Counted from the stretch's first letter, positions 27,216 through 35,635 are shown. The stretch: DNA of 43,264 nucleotides from [Limnothrix rosea] IAM M-220 (GCF_001904615.1 NZ_MRBY01000036.1:1-43264), one strand, 5' to 3'. The notes: generated from the sequence alone by a model not told the origin. Numbers and translations are program-made.

Positions 27216-27629
27216 TTAACCCGCGCCCGTATTGGGCGGTGTTTGCCCATCCATGTCGAGGGGACATACGCAGGGCTTTTGGTCGAGCCATTGGGTTCCC
27301 AGTTCGTGCATTGCCATCAGAGCCGGACGAAACTCTAAACCTTTAGGCGTGAGGGAATATTCAACCCGTGGCGGAATTTCAGGAAACACGACCCGTTTCA
27401 CTAAACCATGGGCTTCGAGAGCCCGCAGTCGAACGGTCAAGGTTTTGGTGCTAATGCCGGGGAGCGCCTTAAGGAATTCGTTGGTACGGCGTGGGCCTTT
27501 AAATAATTCCCGTAGGACTAAAATTGACCATTTATTGCCGAGTAAATCCACAACAAATTGGATAGGACAGCGATAGGACGGATCAAAACAAACTTCGTTA
27601 TCAGTCATAAAAAATAGCTTTTCCCCCAT
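27216..27629 (-). CDS. HxlR/MarR-like regulator with four cysteines (ChlR-like)
   Basis: A 137-residue winged-helix protein of the HxlR type: PIQFVVDLLGNKWSILVLREL near 22-42, the recognition region TNEFLKALPGISTKTLTVRLRALEAHG and the wing VEYSLTPKGLEFRPAL. Two cysteines sit at each end of the fold: C14 and C21 (VCFDPSYRCP), and C120 and C122 (CVCPLD), enough to ligate an Fe-S cluster or form disulfides. It is divergent from acsF. In Synechocystis and Synechococcus 7002 an oxygen-sensitive 4Fe-4S MarR-type activator, ChlR, controls the acsF-II/ho2/hemN genes; this is a strong candidate for the same role, but orthology is my inference. A second ATG at 27608 would remove seven residues. Confidence 0.85.
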   Translation of the reverse strand: MGEKLFFMTDNEVCFDPSYRCPIQFVVDLLGNKWSILVLRELFKGPRRTNEFLKALPGISTKTLTVRLRALEAHGLVKRVVFPEIPPRVEYSLTPKGLEFRPALMAMHELGTQWLDQKPCVCPLDMDGQTPPNTGAG

Positions 27630-27665
27630 TATTTTTAAACCTTTAGCATTTCTTTATAGCAAGCT

Positions 27666-27677
27666 AGACCCTAGTCT
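27666..27677. promoter_or_regulatory. Candidate operator between regulator and acsF
   Basis: agac-ccta-gtct is a small inverted repeat in the divergent intergenic region, close to a TATAAA that could be the regulator's own -10 box on the minus strand. Location fits an autoregulatory site; the motif is short and unverified. Confidence 0.25.
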
Positions 27678-27808
27678 GCGCCCTATTTTTTCCTTTGCGG
27701 TAACTATGGGGCGGCTCTAGAAACCATCTTGTCAGTCCCGTGGATATTGGGAATGATGGGCTTTACGAAATGCAATTTTTTCATACTTTTTTACGGGCTT
27801 TTATCGAT

Positions 27809-28885
27809 ATGGTTACAGCATTTTCTCCCTCGGATACGCCGATGTTACGGCCGGGTATTAAAGCGCCTGTCCAAGAAACGCTCCTAACGCCTCGTTTCTA
27901 CACGACGGATTTTGAGGCGATCGCCAATATGGTATTGGATCTGCAGGATAACGAAATTGCTGCGGCTTTAGATGAGCTGCGTGCAGATTATAATCGCCAT
28001 CATTTTGTGCGGGATGAGAATTTTGATGGCTCCATTGAGCACCTTGACGACAAAACGCGTGCTGCTTTTATTGATTTTTTAGAGCGGTCTTGCACCTCAG
28101 AATTTTCCGGCTTTTTATTGTTTAAAGAACTATCCCGTAAATTAAAAGGTCGGAGTCCAGTGTTAGCCGAAGCCTTTGGCTTACTAGCTCGTGACGAAGC
28201 CCGCCACGCCGGATTTATTAATAAAGCCATGGTGGATTTTGGGTTGTCCCTTGATTTGGGTTATCTCACTAAAAAACGTACCTATACTTTCTTTCCGCCG
28301 GAGTGGGTGATTTATTCCGTTTATCTCTCAGAAAAAATCGGCTATTGGCGCTACATTCTCGTTTTTCGTCACCTCGAAAAGCACCCTGAACACAATCTTT
28401 ATCCTTTGTTCAATTACTTTGAAAATTGGTGTCAAGACGAAAATCGCCATGGTGACTTTTTTAAGGCGTTGCTGCGATCGCAGCCGAAAATGTGGGACAC
28501 CTGGCAAGGGCGGCTATGGGGACGTTTTTTCCTGCTGACCGTTTTTGCAACCCATACGATGACGGTGTTTGAGCGGGCTGATTTTTATGAAGCGATTGGT
28601 CTGGATGCCCAGCAATACAACATTGACGTGATTCGCAATACCAATGAAACCTCTGCGCGAGCTTTTGCTGAAATTATGGATACTGACAACCCAAAATTCT
28701 TCCCCCTCCTCGAACAGTGCTCGGAAGCTAATGAAAAAATTGCTGAGATCATGATGGGCGATCGCCCGCCGCTGATGAAATTCATCCTAAAAATCCCATC
28801 GATTGTGACCATTATTGTTTGCTTATTGCGCCTCTATTTCTTGAAGCCGATTGATGCGGAAGCGACCCGTGGCGAAGTCCATTAA
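27809..28885 (+). CDS. acsF: Mg-protoporphyrin IX monomethyl ester oxidative cyclase, low-oxygen type
   Basis: AcsF (ChlA) is the di-iron subunit that forms the fifth ring of chlorophyll using O2. The 358-residue protein has the canonical start MLRPGIKAPVQETLLTPRFYT, a ferritin-like bundle with E98 and E107, DEARH (E130, H133) and a second CQDENRHGDFF motif. Being next to ho2 and hemN identifies it as the second, microaerobically induced copy (ChlA-II/AcsF-II); a normal-oxygen copy should exist elsewhere. I chose ATG 27809 because it matches the family length; a GTG at 27740 would add 23 residues with no better ribosome site. A long gap of 180 bases to the divergent regulator holds the promoter. 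Confidence 0.93.
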   Translation: MVTAFSPSDTPMLRPGIKAPVQETLLTPRFYTTDFEAIANMVLDLQDNEIAAALDELRADYNRHHFVRDENFDGSIEHLDDKTRAAFIDFLERSCTSEFSGFLLFKELSRKLKGRSPVLAEAFGLLARDEARHAGFINKAMVDFGLSLDLGYLTKKRTYTFFPPEWVIYSVYLSEKIGYWRYILVFRHLEKHPEHNLYPLFNYFENWCQDENRHGDFFKALLRSQPKMWDTWQGRLWGRFFLLTVFATHTMTVFERADFYEAIGLDAQQYNIDVIRNTNETSARAFAEIMDTDNPKFFPLLEQCSEANEKIAEIMMGDRPPLMKFILKIPSIVTIIVCLLRLYFLKPIDAEATRGEVH

Positions 28886-28957
28886 CGTCGGGTCATAGGA
28901 CTTTTTTTTGCGGTTAATTCTCTGTTGAATACTTTATTGAGCTAGGACTTTATAAAA

Positions 28958-29710
28958 ATGAACACTTTATCCCAAGAACTGCGCGAAGGAACCAAGCAAT
29001 CTCACACCCTTGCCGAAAATACAGCCTATATGAAATGTTTTTTAAAAGGCATTGTTGAGCGTGTGCCATTTCGTAAACTATTGGCAAATCTTTATTTTAT
29101 TTACGGCACGTTAGAGGATGCTTTATTAACGTATCAAGCTGATCCGGTACTGGGAAAAATTTATTGTCCTGAGTTGAATCGCACTGCAAAAATTGCTGCT
29201 GATTTAGAGTTTTTCTATGGTAAAAATTGGGATGAAAAGATTAAACCCACCCGCAGTGCTCTGACCTATGTTTTACGGTTGCAAGAGCTTGCCACAAATG
29301 ATCCTATTTTGCTCATTGCCCATGCTTATACCCGCTATCTGGGGGATCTCTCTGGTGGACAAGCGCTTAAATCGATTGTGCGTGGTGCTTTGAGATTGCC
29401 TGAGGATTTGGGTACTGCCATGTTCACTTTTGATAGTTTGCCGACACCGGGCGATCGCCGCCAATTTAAAACCAATTACCGTGAAACCTTAGATTCTTTG
29501 CCCTTAGATGCTGCCACCATTGAGCGTATCGTTGCCGAAGCCAACCATGCCTTTGCCCTCAACCGCGCGGTGATGCATGACCTAGAGCCAGAGGTGAAAG
29601 CGGCCATTGGGGAGCATACCTTTGATCTATTGACTCGCCAAGATCGTCCCGGCAGTACCGAAGCCCGCTGTCCCCATGCCCAAACGGTTGCCCTCGCTAC
29701 TGCGGAATAA
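28958..29710 (+). CDS. ho2: Heme oxygenase (HO2 type)
   Basis: A 250-residue biliverdin-forming heme oxygenase. The proximal heme ligand is H16 in TKQSHTLAENT; the distal helix glycine motif is YLGDLSGGQALKSI at about 128-141. It opens heme to biliverdin IX-alpha, the precursor of phycocyanobilin, consuming O2 and reduced ferredoxin. Its place between acsF and hemN marks it as the low-oxygen isozyme. It starts 72 bases after acsF, in the same direction, probably cotranscribed. No membrane anchor, as expected for cyanobacterial enzymes. Confidence 0.95.
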   Translation: MNTLSQELREGTKQSHTLAENTAYMKCFLKGIVERVPFRKLLANLYFIYGTLEDALLTYQADPVLGKIYCPELNRTAKIAADLEFFYGKNWDEKIKPTRSALTYVLRLQELATNDPILLIAHAYTRYLGDLSGGQALKSIVRGALRLPEDLGTAMFTFDSLPTPGDRRQFKTNYRETLDSLPLDAATIERIVAEANHAFALNRAVMHDLEPEVKAAIGEHTFDLLTRQDRPGSTEARCPHAQTVALATAE

Positions 29711-29758
29711 TCCCTAAAACATTCTAAAAAATTTCTTGTAAATTGTCCTTTTTGGAGT

Positions 29759-29779
29759 GGAGGCTCCTAGGTGGCCTCC
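29759..29779 (+). promoter_or_regulatory. Hairpin in the ho2-hemN gap
   Basis: ggaggc (29759-29764) pairs with gcctcc (29774-29779) 14 bases before the hemN ATG. The left arm is an anti-Shine-Dalgarno match, so it could mask ribosome entry, or it may mark an mRNA processing site. Confidence 0.35.
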
Positions 29780-29792
29780 GCCCTGTTTTGCC

Positions 29793-31196
29793 ATGAAACA
29801 TTTATCTCAATCGGTCAAGTTTGATCGGGATTTAATCCAAAAATATAACCAAGCTGTACCACGCTATACAAGTTATCCGCCGGCGACTGAGCTGACTGCT
29901 GATTTTGATCTTGATGCTTTTCGGGCGGCGATCGCCATCGGTAACCACAAACAAACGCCCCTATCGCTGTATTGCCACATTCCCTTTTGCGAAACACCCT
30001 GTTATTTCTGCGGTTGCAATACCATCATTACCCAGAATAAAAGTTTTGTTCCCCGCTATTTAGAGGCCCTAACCCGCAATATTGAGCAAATCGCAGCACT
30101 GGTACATCCTGATCGCCACGTCAAACAATTCCATTGGGGAGGCGGCACACCAAATTATCTAAATTTAGAGCAAGTTGAATATCTTTGGAATACCCTAAAT
30201 CAACATTTTAAGCTGGCGGATAATGCTGAGGTTTCCATTGAAGTAAATCCCTGTTATGTAGATCGGGAATATATTTTATTTCTGAGAAAATTAGGCTTTA
30301 ATCGCATTAGCTTTGGTATTCAGGATTTTAATCCGAAAGTTCAAGCAGCCATTAACCGTATTCAACCGGAAAAAATGCTTTTTGACGTGATGGGTTGGAT
30401 TCGCGAAGCGGGTTTTGAAAGTGTAAATGTGGACTTGATTTACGGTTTACCTTTCCAAACTTTGGAGACATTTAAAGAAACGATTCAAAAAACAATTGAA
30501 CTCGATCCAGATCGCGTTGCTGTTTTCAATTTTGCCTATGTGCCTTGGATTAAACCTGTGCAAAAACAGATGCCCCAAGCGGCCATGCCCAGCACTGCGG
30601 AAAAACTCGATATCTTCAAAATGACCATCGAGCAATTGACCCAGAATGGCTATGGGTTTATCGGCATGGATCACTTTGCAAAACCGGATGACGAATTGGC
30701 GATCGCCCAACAAGCAGGGACATTACACCGTAATTTTCAGGGCTATACAACCCAACCAGAATCAGATTTGCTCAGTTTTGGTATGACCTCCATCAGTATG
30801 GTGCAGGACGTTTATCTACAAAATCACAAGCGTCTCAAGGATTTTTATCAGGCAATAGATGCCGACCAATTACCCATTGCCAAAGGCTTTCAACTCAGCC
30901 GAGATGATCTGATTCGCCGGACAGTAATTATGGAATTAATGTGTGAGTTTCAACTATCGGCATCGGATTTAGAGGAAAAATACCATTTGGGTTTTGACCT
31001 TGATTTTAATGATTATTTTGCTGATGTTTTACCCATTCTTGATAGTCTTGAAGCTGATGGTTTGATTTGTCGCTGGGGTGATGGGATTGAGGTGACTCCC
31101 CGTGGACGTTTGTTAATTCGTAATATTGCGGCGGCCTTTGATCCCTATCTCCAAGGCAAAGGCGATCGCCAACAAACCTTTTCGAAAGCAATCTAA
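29793..31196 (+). CDS. hemN: Oxygen-independent coproporphyrinogen III oxidase
   Basis: HemN is a radical-SAM enzyme converting coproporphyrinogen III to protoporphyrinogen IX without O2. The 467-residue protein has the cluster motif C66-x3-C70-x2-C73, with the extra C75, in CHIPFCETPCYFCGC, preceded by Y60; GGGTPNYL binds SAM; VDLIYGLPFQT and YGFIGMDHFAKPDDEL are further HemN signatures that separate it from HemW. It supplies heme and chlorophyll when oxygen is too low for HemF. I chose ATG 29793; a GTG at 29757 would add 12 residues, translated across a hairpin. Third gene of the acsF-ho2-hemN unit. Confidence 0.95.
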   Translation: MKHLSQSVKFDRDLIQKYNQAVPRYTSYPPATELTADFDLDAFRAAIAIGNHKQTPLSLYCHIPFCETPCYFCGCNTIITQNKSFVPRYLEALTRNIEQIAALVHPDRHVKQFHWGGGTPNYLNLEQVEYLWNTLNQHFKLADNAEVSIEVNPCYVDREYILFLRKLGFNRISFGIQDFNPKVQAAINRIQPEKMLFDVMGWIREAGFESVNVDLIYGLPFQTLETFKETIQKTIELDPDRVAVFNFAYVPWIKPVQKQMPQAAMPSTAEKLDIFKMTIEQLTQNGYGFIGMDHFAKPDDELAIAQQAGTLHRNFQGYTTQPESDLLSFGMTSISMVQDVYLQNHKRLKDFYQAIDADQLPIAKGFQLSRDDLIRRTVIMELMCEFQLSASDLEEKYHLGFDLDFNDYFADVLPILDSLEADGLICRWGDGIEVTPRGRLLIRNIAAAFDPYLQGKGDRQQTFSKAI

Positions 31197-31277
31197 AATA
31201 GCCCCATCGATACCTAGGGAATTACTGATTTCTTACTAATTCCTTGCTAATTTTTTGATGATAAAATTTGTAATTTA

Positions 31278-32108
31278 ATGACCAATATTTCACCTCAAAT
31301 CACCACAAAAGCCCGATTAGATTGGGTCTCCGCATTATTCTTTGCCGTAGTCCATGGCATTGCCTTATTAGCCCCATGGTTTTTTTCTTGGTCTGGCCTT
31401 GGTGTCGCCATTTTTCTACATTGGTTATTTGGCAGTATTGGCATTTGCCTCGGCTACCATCGTCTTCTTAGTCACCGCAGTTTACAAGTGCCCAAATGGC
31501 TTGAATATATTATTGCTTTTATTGGCACTTTAGCCTTACAAGGAGGGCCTATTTTCTGGGTTGCGGGACATCGTTTGCACCATGCCCATACAGAAGATGA
31601 AACCCAAGATCCCTATTCGGCAAAACGAGGTTTTTGGTGGAGCCATATGCTTTGGATGCTATACCCAAATCCTGATTTCTTTGAGTACGAACGTTACAAA
31701 AAATACGCTCCAGATCTCGTGCGTCAAGGCTATTATCGCTGGCTAAATCGCAATTTTCTCTTACTACAAATTCCCCTAGGATTATTGCTCTATTTTCTCG
31801 GCGGTTGGTCTTGGGTAATCTATGGTATTTTCGTGCGAGCCGTACTGCTTTGGCATAGTACATGGCTGATTAATTCGGCTACCCATGTGTGGGGCGATCG
31901 CCGTTTTGAGGTCGCCGACAATTCCCGTAACCTCTGGTGGGCAGCTATTTTCACCTATGGCGAAGGTTGGCACAATAATCACCACGCCCATCCCCATGTC
32001 GCCAAAGCAGGCTGGCGTTGGTACGAAATCGACATGACATGGTGGTCCATTTGGTTATTGCGTCGCCTCGGTCTTGCGAAAAAAGTCGTGATGCCGCCGA
32101 CGAGCTAA
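31278..32108 (+). CDS. Acyl-lipid delta-9-type fatty acid desaturase
   Basis: A 276-residue integral membrane di-iron desaturase. Three histidine boxes are complete: H61-x4-H66 (HRLLSH), H98-x2-HH (HRLHHAHTE) and H232-x2-HH (HNNHHAHPH). About four hydrophobic segments flank them. Cyanobacterial enzymes of this type introduce the first double bond at delta-9 of glycerolipid-bound acyl chains. A desaturase (desF) also accompanies the low-oxygen tetrapyrrole genes in Synechococcus 7002, so this is probably the equivalent; its regioselectivity is inferred. It starts 81 bases after hemN, and a strong terminator follows at 32164. Confidence 0.92.
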   Translation: MTNISPQITTKARLDWVSALFFAVVHGIALLAPWFFSWSGLGVAIFLHWLFGSIGICLGYHRLLSHRSLQVPKWLEYIIAFIGTLALQGGPIFWVAGHRLHHAHTEDETQDPYSAKRGFWWSHMLWMLYPNPDFFEYERYKKYAPDLVRQGYYRWLNRNFLLLQIPLGLLLYFLGGWSWVIYGIFVRAVLLWHSTWLINSATHVWGDRRFEVADNSRNLWWAAIFTYGEGWHNNHHAHPHVAKAGWRWYEIDMTWWSIWLLRRLGLAKKVVMPPTS

Positions 32109-32163
32109 CCCTTTACCAATTTTAATTACAAGTTTTCCTCTCAACTCTCATAGACAACTCCAC

Positions 32164-32201
32164 TCTCACCTAGCTTTTTAAGTTTGGGTGAGATTTTTTT
32201 T
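32164..32201 (+). terminator. Intrinsic terminator after the desaturase gene
   Basis: tctcacc (32164-32170) pairs with ggtgaga (32187-32193), followed by eight T. It ends the acsF-ho2-hemN-desaturase transcript and separates it from psbA. Confidence 0.8.
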
Positions 32202-32630
32202 AGGCGATCGCCAGATCAACCCATCCAGCCTGATTCCACGGGGCGATCGCCCCGCCAAATATCTTGATAAAAACCATCGTCAACCCTGAAGAAATAGAGA
32301 TTTTAACCTCCCAAATATCAAGGCAATTAAGTCGTTTTTTATTGCCTCTAGATATGCTGAGAAAACCAACTTTTTTGGACAAGAAAAAAATTTAACGAAA
32401 AAAAATGTTCGATGTAAAAAAACACAAATAAAAACTTTCCTCTAGTGCCAGTAAGTTACCCCAAGTAAAATAATTAAAACCTCAAATAATTCATTAAAAA
32501 AAGACAAAATAATCACTAAAAAGTCCCAGAAAAGTTGTCAATTATAGAAAATATTGTTTATAGTAAAAAAGTGATTAAGCTTACATGAAAACAGCTTGAT
32601 CCCAGTACTTGAAACTGGACAATAGTAATT
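32202..32630. other. AT-rich upstream region of the D1' psbA
   Basis: About 430 bases without a gene. Two GCGATCGC sites lie near 32206 and 32246; the rest is very A-rich. The only feature I can support is the promoter at 32535-32564. Confidence 0.5.
32535..32564 (+). promoter_or_regulatory. Sigma70-type promoter of the D1' psbA
   Basis: TTGTCA (32535-32540), an 18-base spacer and TATAGT (32559-32564). The start point would be near 32571, leaving a leader of about 60 bases before the ATG at 32631. Both hexamers are close to consensus. Confidence 0.6.
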
Positions 32631-33713
32631 ATGACTACAGTTCTAAATTCAGGAACAAATATCTCTCTTTGGGAGAAATTTTGCCGTTGGGTAACTAGTA
32701 CCAAAAATCGCTTTTACCTTGGCTGGTTCGGCGTACTAATGATTCCAACTCTATTGACCGCAACGACTTGTTTTATCCTTGCATTTATTGCGGCTCCCCC
32801 CGTTGATATTGACGGAATTCGAGAGCCAGTCTCCGGTTCTCTGCTCTATGGCAACAACATCATTTCAGCCTCAGTTGTACCTAGCTCCAATGCCATTGGC
32901 CTACATTTTTATCCTATCTGGGATGCCACATCTCTAGCCGAATGGCTCTATAATGGCGGCCCTTACCAACTGATTATTTTCCACTTCATTATCGGCATTT
33001 TTTGCTACATGGGTCGTGAATGGGAATTGTCCTATCGCCTTGGTATGCGCCCTTGGATTGCTGTGGCTTTTTCGGCTCCTGTCGCTGCTGCAACCGCGGT
33101 TTTAATGGTGTATTCCATTGGTCAAGGTTCTTTCTCTGACGGTATGCCTTTAGGCATTTCGGGAACCTTTAATTTCATGCTTGTATTGCAGGCAGAACAT
33201 AATGTTCTAATGCATCCTTTTCATATGATTGGCGTTATTGGCGTATTTGGTGGAGCGCTATTCTCGGCAATGCATGGTTCCCTTGTTACGTCATCTTTGA
33301 TCCGTGAAACGACAGAGATTGAATCTCAAAATTATGGCTATAAGTTTGGTCAAGAAGAAGAAACTTATAATATTGTTGCTGCCCATGGTTATTTTGGTCG
33401 ATTGATCTTCCAATATGCCTCATTTAATAATAGTCGTGCTTTACACTTTTTTCTTGCGGCTTGGCCAGTGATTGGTATTTGGTTTGCGTCTTTAGCGGTG
33501 GCTTGTTTTGCCTTTAATCTAAATGGTTTTAACTTCAATCAATCGCTGCTAGATTCCCAAGGAAAAGTCATTCATACTTGGGCTGATATTATTAACCGAG
33601 CGAATCTTGGCATTGAAAGTATGCATGAACGAAATGTGCATAATTTCCCTCTTGATTTAGCGGCTGGTGAATCAATTCCGGTTGCTTTCCAAGCACCGAG
33701 TATTAGCGGCTAA
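32631..33713 (+). CDS. psbA: Photosystem II D1 protein, D1' (low-oxygen) isoform
   Basis: A 360-residue D1. It carries the three substitutions that define D1' isoforms: A80 instead of Gly ([11 protein letters not shown]), L158 instead of Phe, and A286 instead of Thr (GIWFASLAV). It also has E130 (MGREWEL), the high-light-type residue beside pheophytin, and A144 instead of Cys. Key ligands are intact: Y161, D170, E189, H198, H215, H272, H332, E333, D342 and A344, so it should support oxygen evolution. D1' genes are induced by low oxygen in other cyanobacteria, matching the neighbouring acsF-ho2-hemN cluster. Codons are less optimised (AAT, TTT, TTA common) than in the psbA at 41898, as expected for conditional expression. 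Confidence 0.97.
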   Translation: MTTVLNSGTNISLWEKFCRWVTSTKNRFYLGWFGVLMIPTLLTATTCFILAFIAAPPVDIDGIREPVSGSLLYGNNIISASVVPSSNAIGLHFYPIWDATSLAEWLYNGGPYQLIIFHFIIGIFCYMGREWELSYRLGMRPWIAVAFSAPVAAATAVLMVYSIGQGSFSDGMPLGISGTFNFMLVLQAEHNVLMHPFHMIGVIGVFGGALFSAMHGSLVTSSLIRETTEIESQNYGYKFGQEEETYNIVAAHGYFGRLIFQYASFNNSRALHFFLAAWPVIGIWFASLAVACFAFNLNGFNFNQSLLDSQGKVIHTWADIINRANLGIESMHERNVHNFPLDLAAGESIPVAFQAPSISG

Positions 33714-33752
33714 TATCTATCTATTTTTCTCTCGTTGACAATCTCACAATTG

Positions 33753-33785
33753 AAAATCCCTATGGCACGGTAGGGATTTTTTTTT
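33753..33785 (+). terminator. Intrinsic terminator after the D1' psbA
   Basis: A perfect 10-base stem, aaaatcccta (33753-33762) with tagggatttt (33771-33780), loop tggcacgg, ending in a run of nine T. The cytochrome gene downstream must therefore have its own promoter or rely on read-through. Confidence 0.9.
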
Positions 33786-33848
33786 CCTTTGATCGCTGTG
33801 ATTTGGTGACGCAGAGATGTGCTGCAAAATAATTAGGAGAATCTAAAT

Positions 33849-34433
33849 ATGTGTTATGGGAAATTATGGAGGGGGTTTTGTGCTGGTTTTGTGGCGATCG
33901 CCCTGATTTTGATCAAACCTGATATCGTTTTAGCGGCGGTTAATCCACCAGAGTTTGGCTATGCGGTGCAGGCGATTGAGGAGTTGGATGCCATGCGTTC
34001 GGGTTTGGCTAGTACCCTTGAACCGGGTAGCGACATTACGCCAGAAACGATGCGAGAGGTCTGTAAACCTGTGGGAATGCAGGCAAAAAAACTCGGTGTG
34101 GATAATGGTTGGCAAGTAAAGCAAGTTGCTAAAAAATATCGTAATTTAGACCATGCTCCTCAAACTTTGCGAGAGACGATGGCGATCGCCAAATTTGAAC
34201 AAGACCCCGAACTTTTAAGTTTCAGCCAAACCGCTCAGGATGGCTTACATTACTACCGACGCATTAATGTTGAAAGTAGCTGTCTAGCTTGCCACGGAGC
34301 TAAAAATGATCGTCCTAATTTTATCAAAGCAAAATATCTCGACGATCTTGCCTATGACTTTAAAGTTGGGGATTTGCGTGGTATGTATTCCGTTTTAATG
34401 CCCACCTTAGAAAGTATCAGTAGTGAGTTATAA
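33849..34433 (+). CDS. DUF3365, Tll0287-like c-type cytochrome
   Basis: A 194-residue exported c-type cytochrome. A signal peptide (hydrophobic 10-29, ending IVLAAV) puts it in the lumen or periplasm. One heme site, C145-L-A-C148-H149 (SSCLACHGAK), and a conserved cysteine C72 in MREVCKPVGMQ. Thermosynechococcus Tll0287, a DUF3365 protein of similar size, has unusual His/Cys axial heme ligation; C72 is the equivalent candidate here. The domain is also used as a sensor. Location just after the D1' psbA suggests a photosystem II-related or redox-sensing role in low oxygen, which remains inference. The ATG at 33849 follows taggaga, a good ribosome site. Confidence 0.88.
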   Translation: MCYGKLWRGFCAGFVAIALILIKPDIVLAAVNPPEFGYAVQAIEELDAMRSGLASTLEPGSDITPETMREVCKPVGMQAKKLGVDNGWQVKQVAKKYRNLDHAPQTLRETMAIAKFEQDPELLSFSQTAQDGLHYYRRINVESSCLACHGAKNDRPNFIKAKYLDDLAYDFKVGDLRGMYSVLMPTLESISSEL

Positions 34434-34436
34434 ACA

Positions 34437-34931
34437 ATGAAATGCTCGTTATTTTTTAAAAGAGTTTTATTGAATTTAAGTCTAATTATTTTACTTTTTT
34501 GTAGTAGTTTAGTTTGGGCTGCACCGAGCTATGGAAGTATTCGGCAACAGGAAGAAAAGCCGGGGCAAATGTTGTACCAATCGCGTCAATCTATTCGGGA
34601 TGATCAGGGGCAAACTTGGCAGGTAATTTTGTTTAAGCGCGTCAAAGATGGTGTGGTGGAGCAGGTGGATTTACGGCTATCTGGCTATCCTGAGCAGGCG
34701 GTATTTCGACATCCTGCGGAGTTGAAAATCATGGAGGGCGATCGCCTCCTTACAGCACCAGATCAGTTTGCCGCAGAGGCTCCGGCAAAGAATATTGGAC
34801 AATTTGACCTGAGCGAAATTTTGCCACTTTTACCAACAAGCGACTCGGTTCAGCTAAACTTACCCCTCGACAATCCTGTCACTATCGATATTCCCGTTGC
34901 GGTTCTACTGGAATGGCAGTTGATCATGTAA
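34437..34931 (+). CDS. Exported DUF3122-like cyanobacterial protein
   Basis: A 164-residue protein with a clear signal peptide (KRVLLNLSLIILLFCSSLVWA, cleaved near residue 29). The mature part is a small predicted beta domain: EEKPGQMLYQSRQSIRDDQG, then WQVILFKR, and a C-terminal DNPVTIDIPVAVLLEWQ. It resembles the cyanobacteria-specific DUF3122 family, whose function I do not know. The ATG lies three bases after the cytochrome stop codon, so the two form an operon and probably work in the same lumenal or periplasmic compartment. No cysteines remain after processing, so it does not bind heme covalently. Confidence 0.78.
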   Translation: MKCSLFFKRVLLNLSLIILLFCSSLVWAAPSYGSIRQQEEKPGQMLYQSRQSIRDDQGQTWQVILFKRVKDGVVEQVDLRLSGYPEQAVFRHPAELKIMEGDRLLTAPDQFAAEAPAKNIGQFDLSEILPLLPTSDSVQLNLPLDNPVTIDIPVAVLLEWQLIM

Positions 34932-34991
34932 TGACAAGTTGCGTATCTAAATGTTGTCACGCAGCAAATTTAGATCACACATATCCAAAGA

Positions 34992-35034
34992 AAAACGCCT
35001 AGGTGTCTGTCCTTGTTTCGACCCTAAGCGTTTT
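34992..35034. terminator. Bidirectional intrinsic terminator
   Basis: aaaacgcctagg (34992-35003) pairs with cctaagcgtttt (35023-35034) with one mismatch; T or A runs flank both sides, so it can end the cytochrome operon (+) and mutT (-). A second hairpin, gtgggaa/ttcccac (35069-35093), sits nearer mutT. Confidence 0.75.
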
Positions 35035-35110
35035 CCGGTGATTCCTCACACCAGATATCCATTTTGACGTGGGAATTTAGCCGGAGTTCCCACAGGTTTT
35101 AGAAAAAAAA

Positions 35111-35506
35111 TTAGCTTTTATGAATCAGATCAATAATGGCTTGATTAGCCTCAGGAAATTCATAGGCTCCCAGATTTTGCGGCTTGACCCATTTAATCTC
35201 TTGGCACTCGATGGCCTTGGGTTCGCCACCAAGATAGTCGCACCAATGGACATGGAGCGATACTTTAAATTTGGGATATTCATGCTCAATCAAAATCAGG
35301 CGATCGCCGACTTTCACATCTAGGGCTATTTCTTCTTTAATCTCACGGGCAATACAAGCTTCAACCGTTTCATCCGCTTCGATTTTGCCGCCGGGAAACT
35401 CCCACAAACCAGCCATGTCGCCTCGATCTAACCGACGATCAATTAAAATTTCCCCCGCTGCATTCCGAATAACCGCAACGCCGATCTGCTTGTGGGGCAA
35501 GGACAT
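35111..35506 (-). CDS. mutT: MutT-type Nudix hydrolase
   Basis: A 131-residue Nudix enzyme of MutT size. The Nudix box is GGKIEADETVEACIAREIKEE (about 36-56), with the catalytic REIKEE intact. KQIGVAVIRNAAGEILIDRR and GLWEFPGGK are typical of 8-oxo-dGTP diphosphatases that clean the nucleotide pool. The start I prefer is the ATG at 35506, preceded by ggagag six bases upstream; a longer frame to 35659 has an unrelated N-terminus and crosses repeats. Single gene, convergent with the cytochrome operon. Substrate preference is not proven from sequence. Confidence 0.88.
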   Translation of the reverse strand: MSLPHKQIGVAVIRNAAGEILIDRRLDRGDMAGLWEFPGGKIEADETVEACIAREIKEEIALDVKVGDRLILIEHEYPKFKVSLHVHWCDYLGGEPKAIECQEIKWVKPQNLGAYEFPEANQAIIDLIHKS

Positions 35507-35635
35507 ATTTTTCTCTCCAATCTCAACAAACCCGCCCATTATAGAAGATGTTACAAGGCATAAACGGATTAGCAAACCGTAATTTTTCGGTGCTATTGTC
35601 AAGGAACTTTGCCCGATAATGGCAGCCTCCAAACC

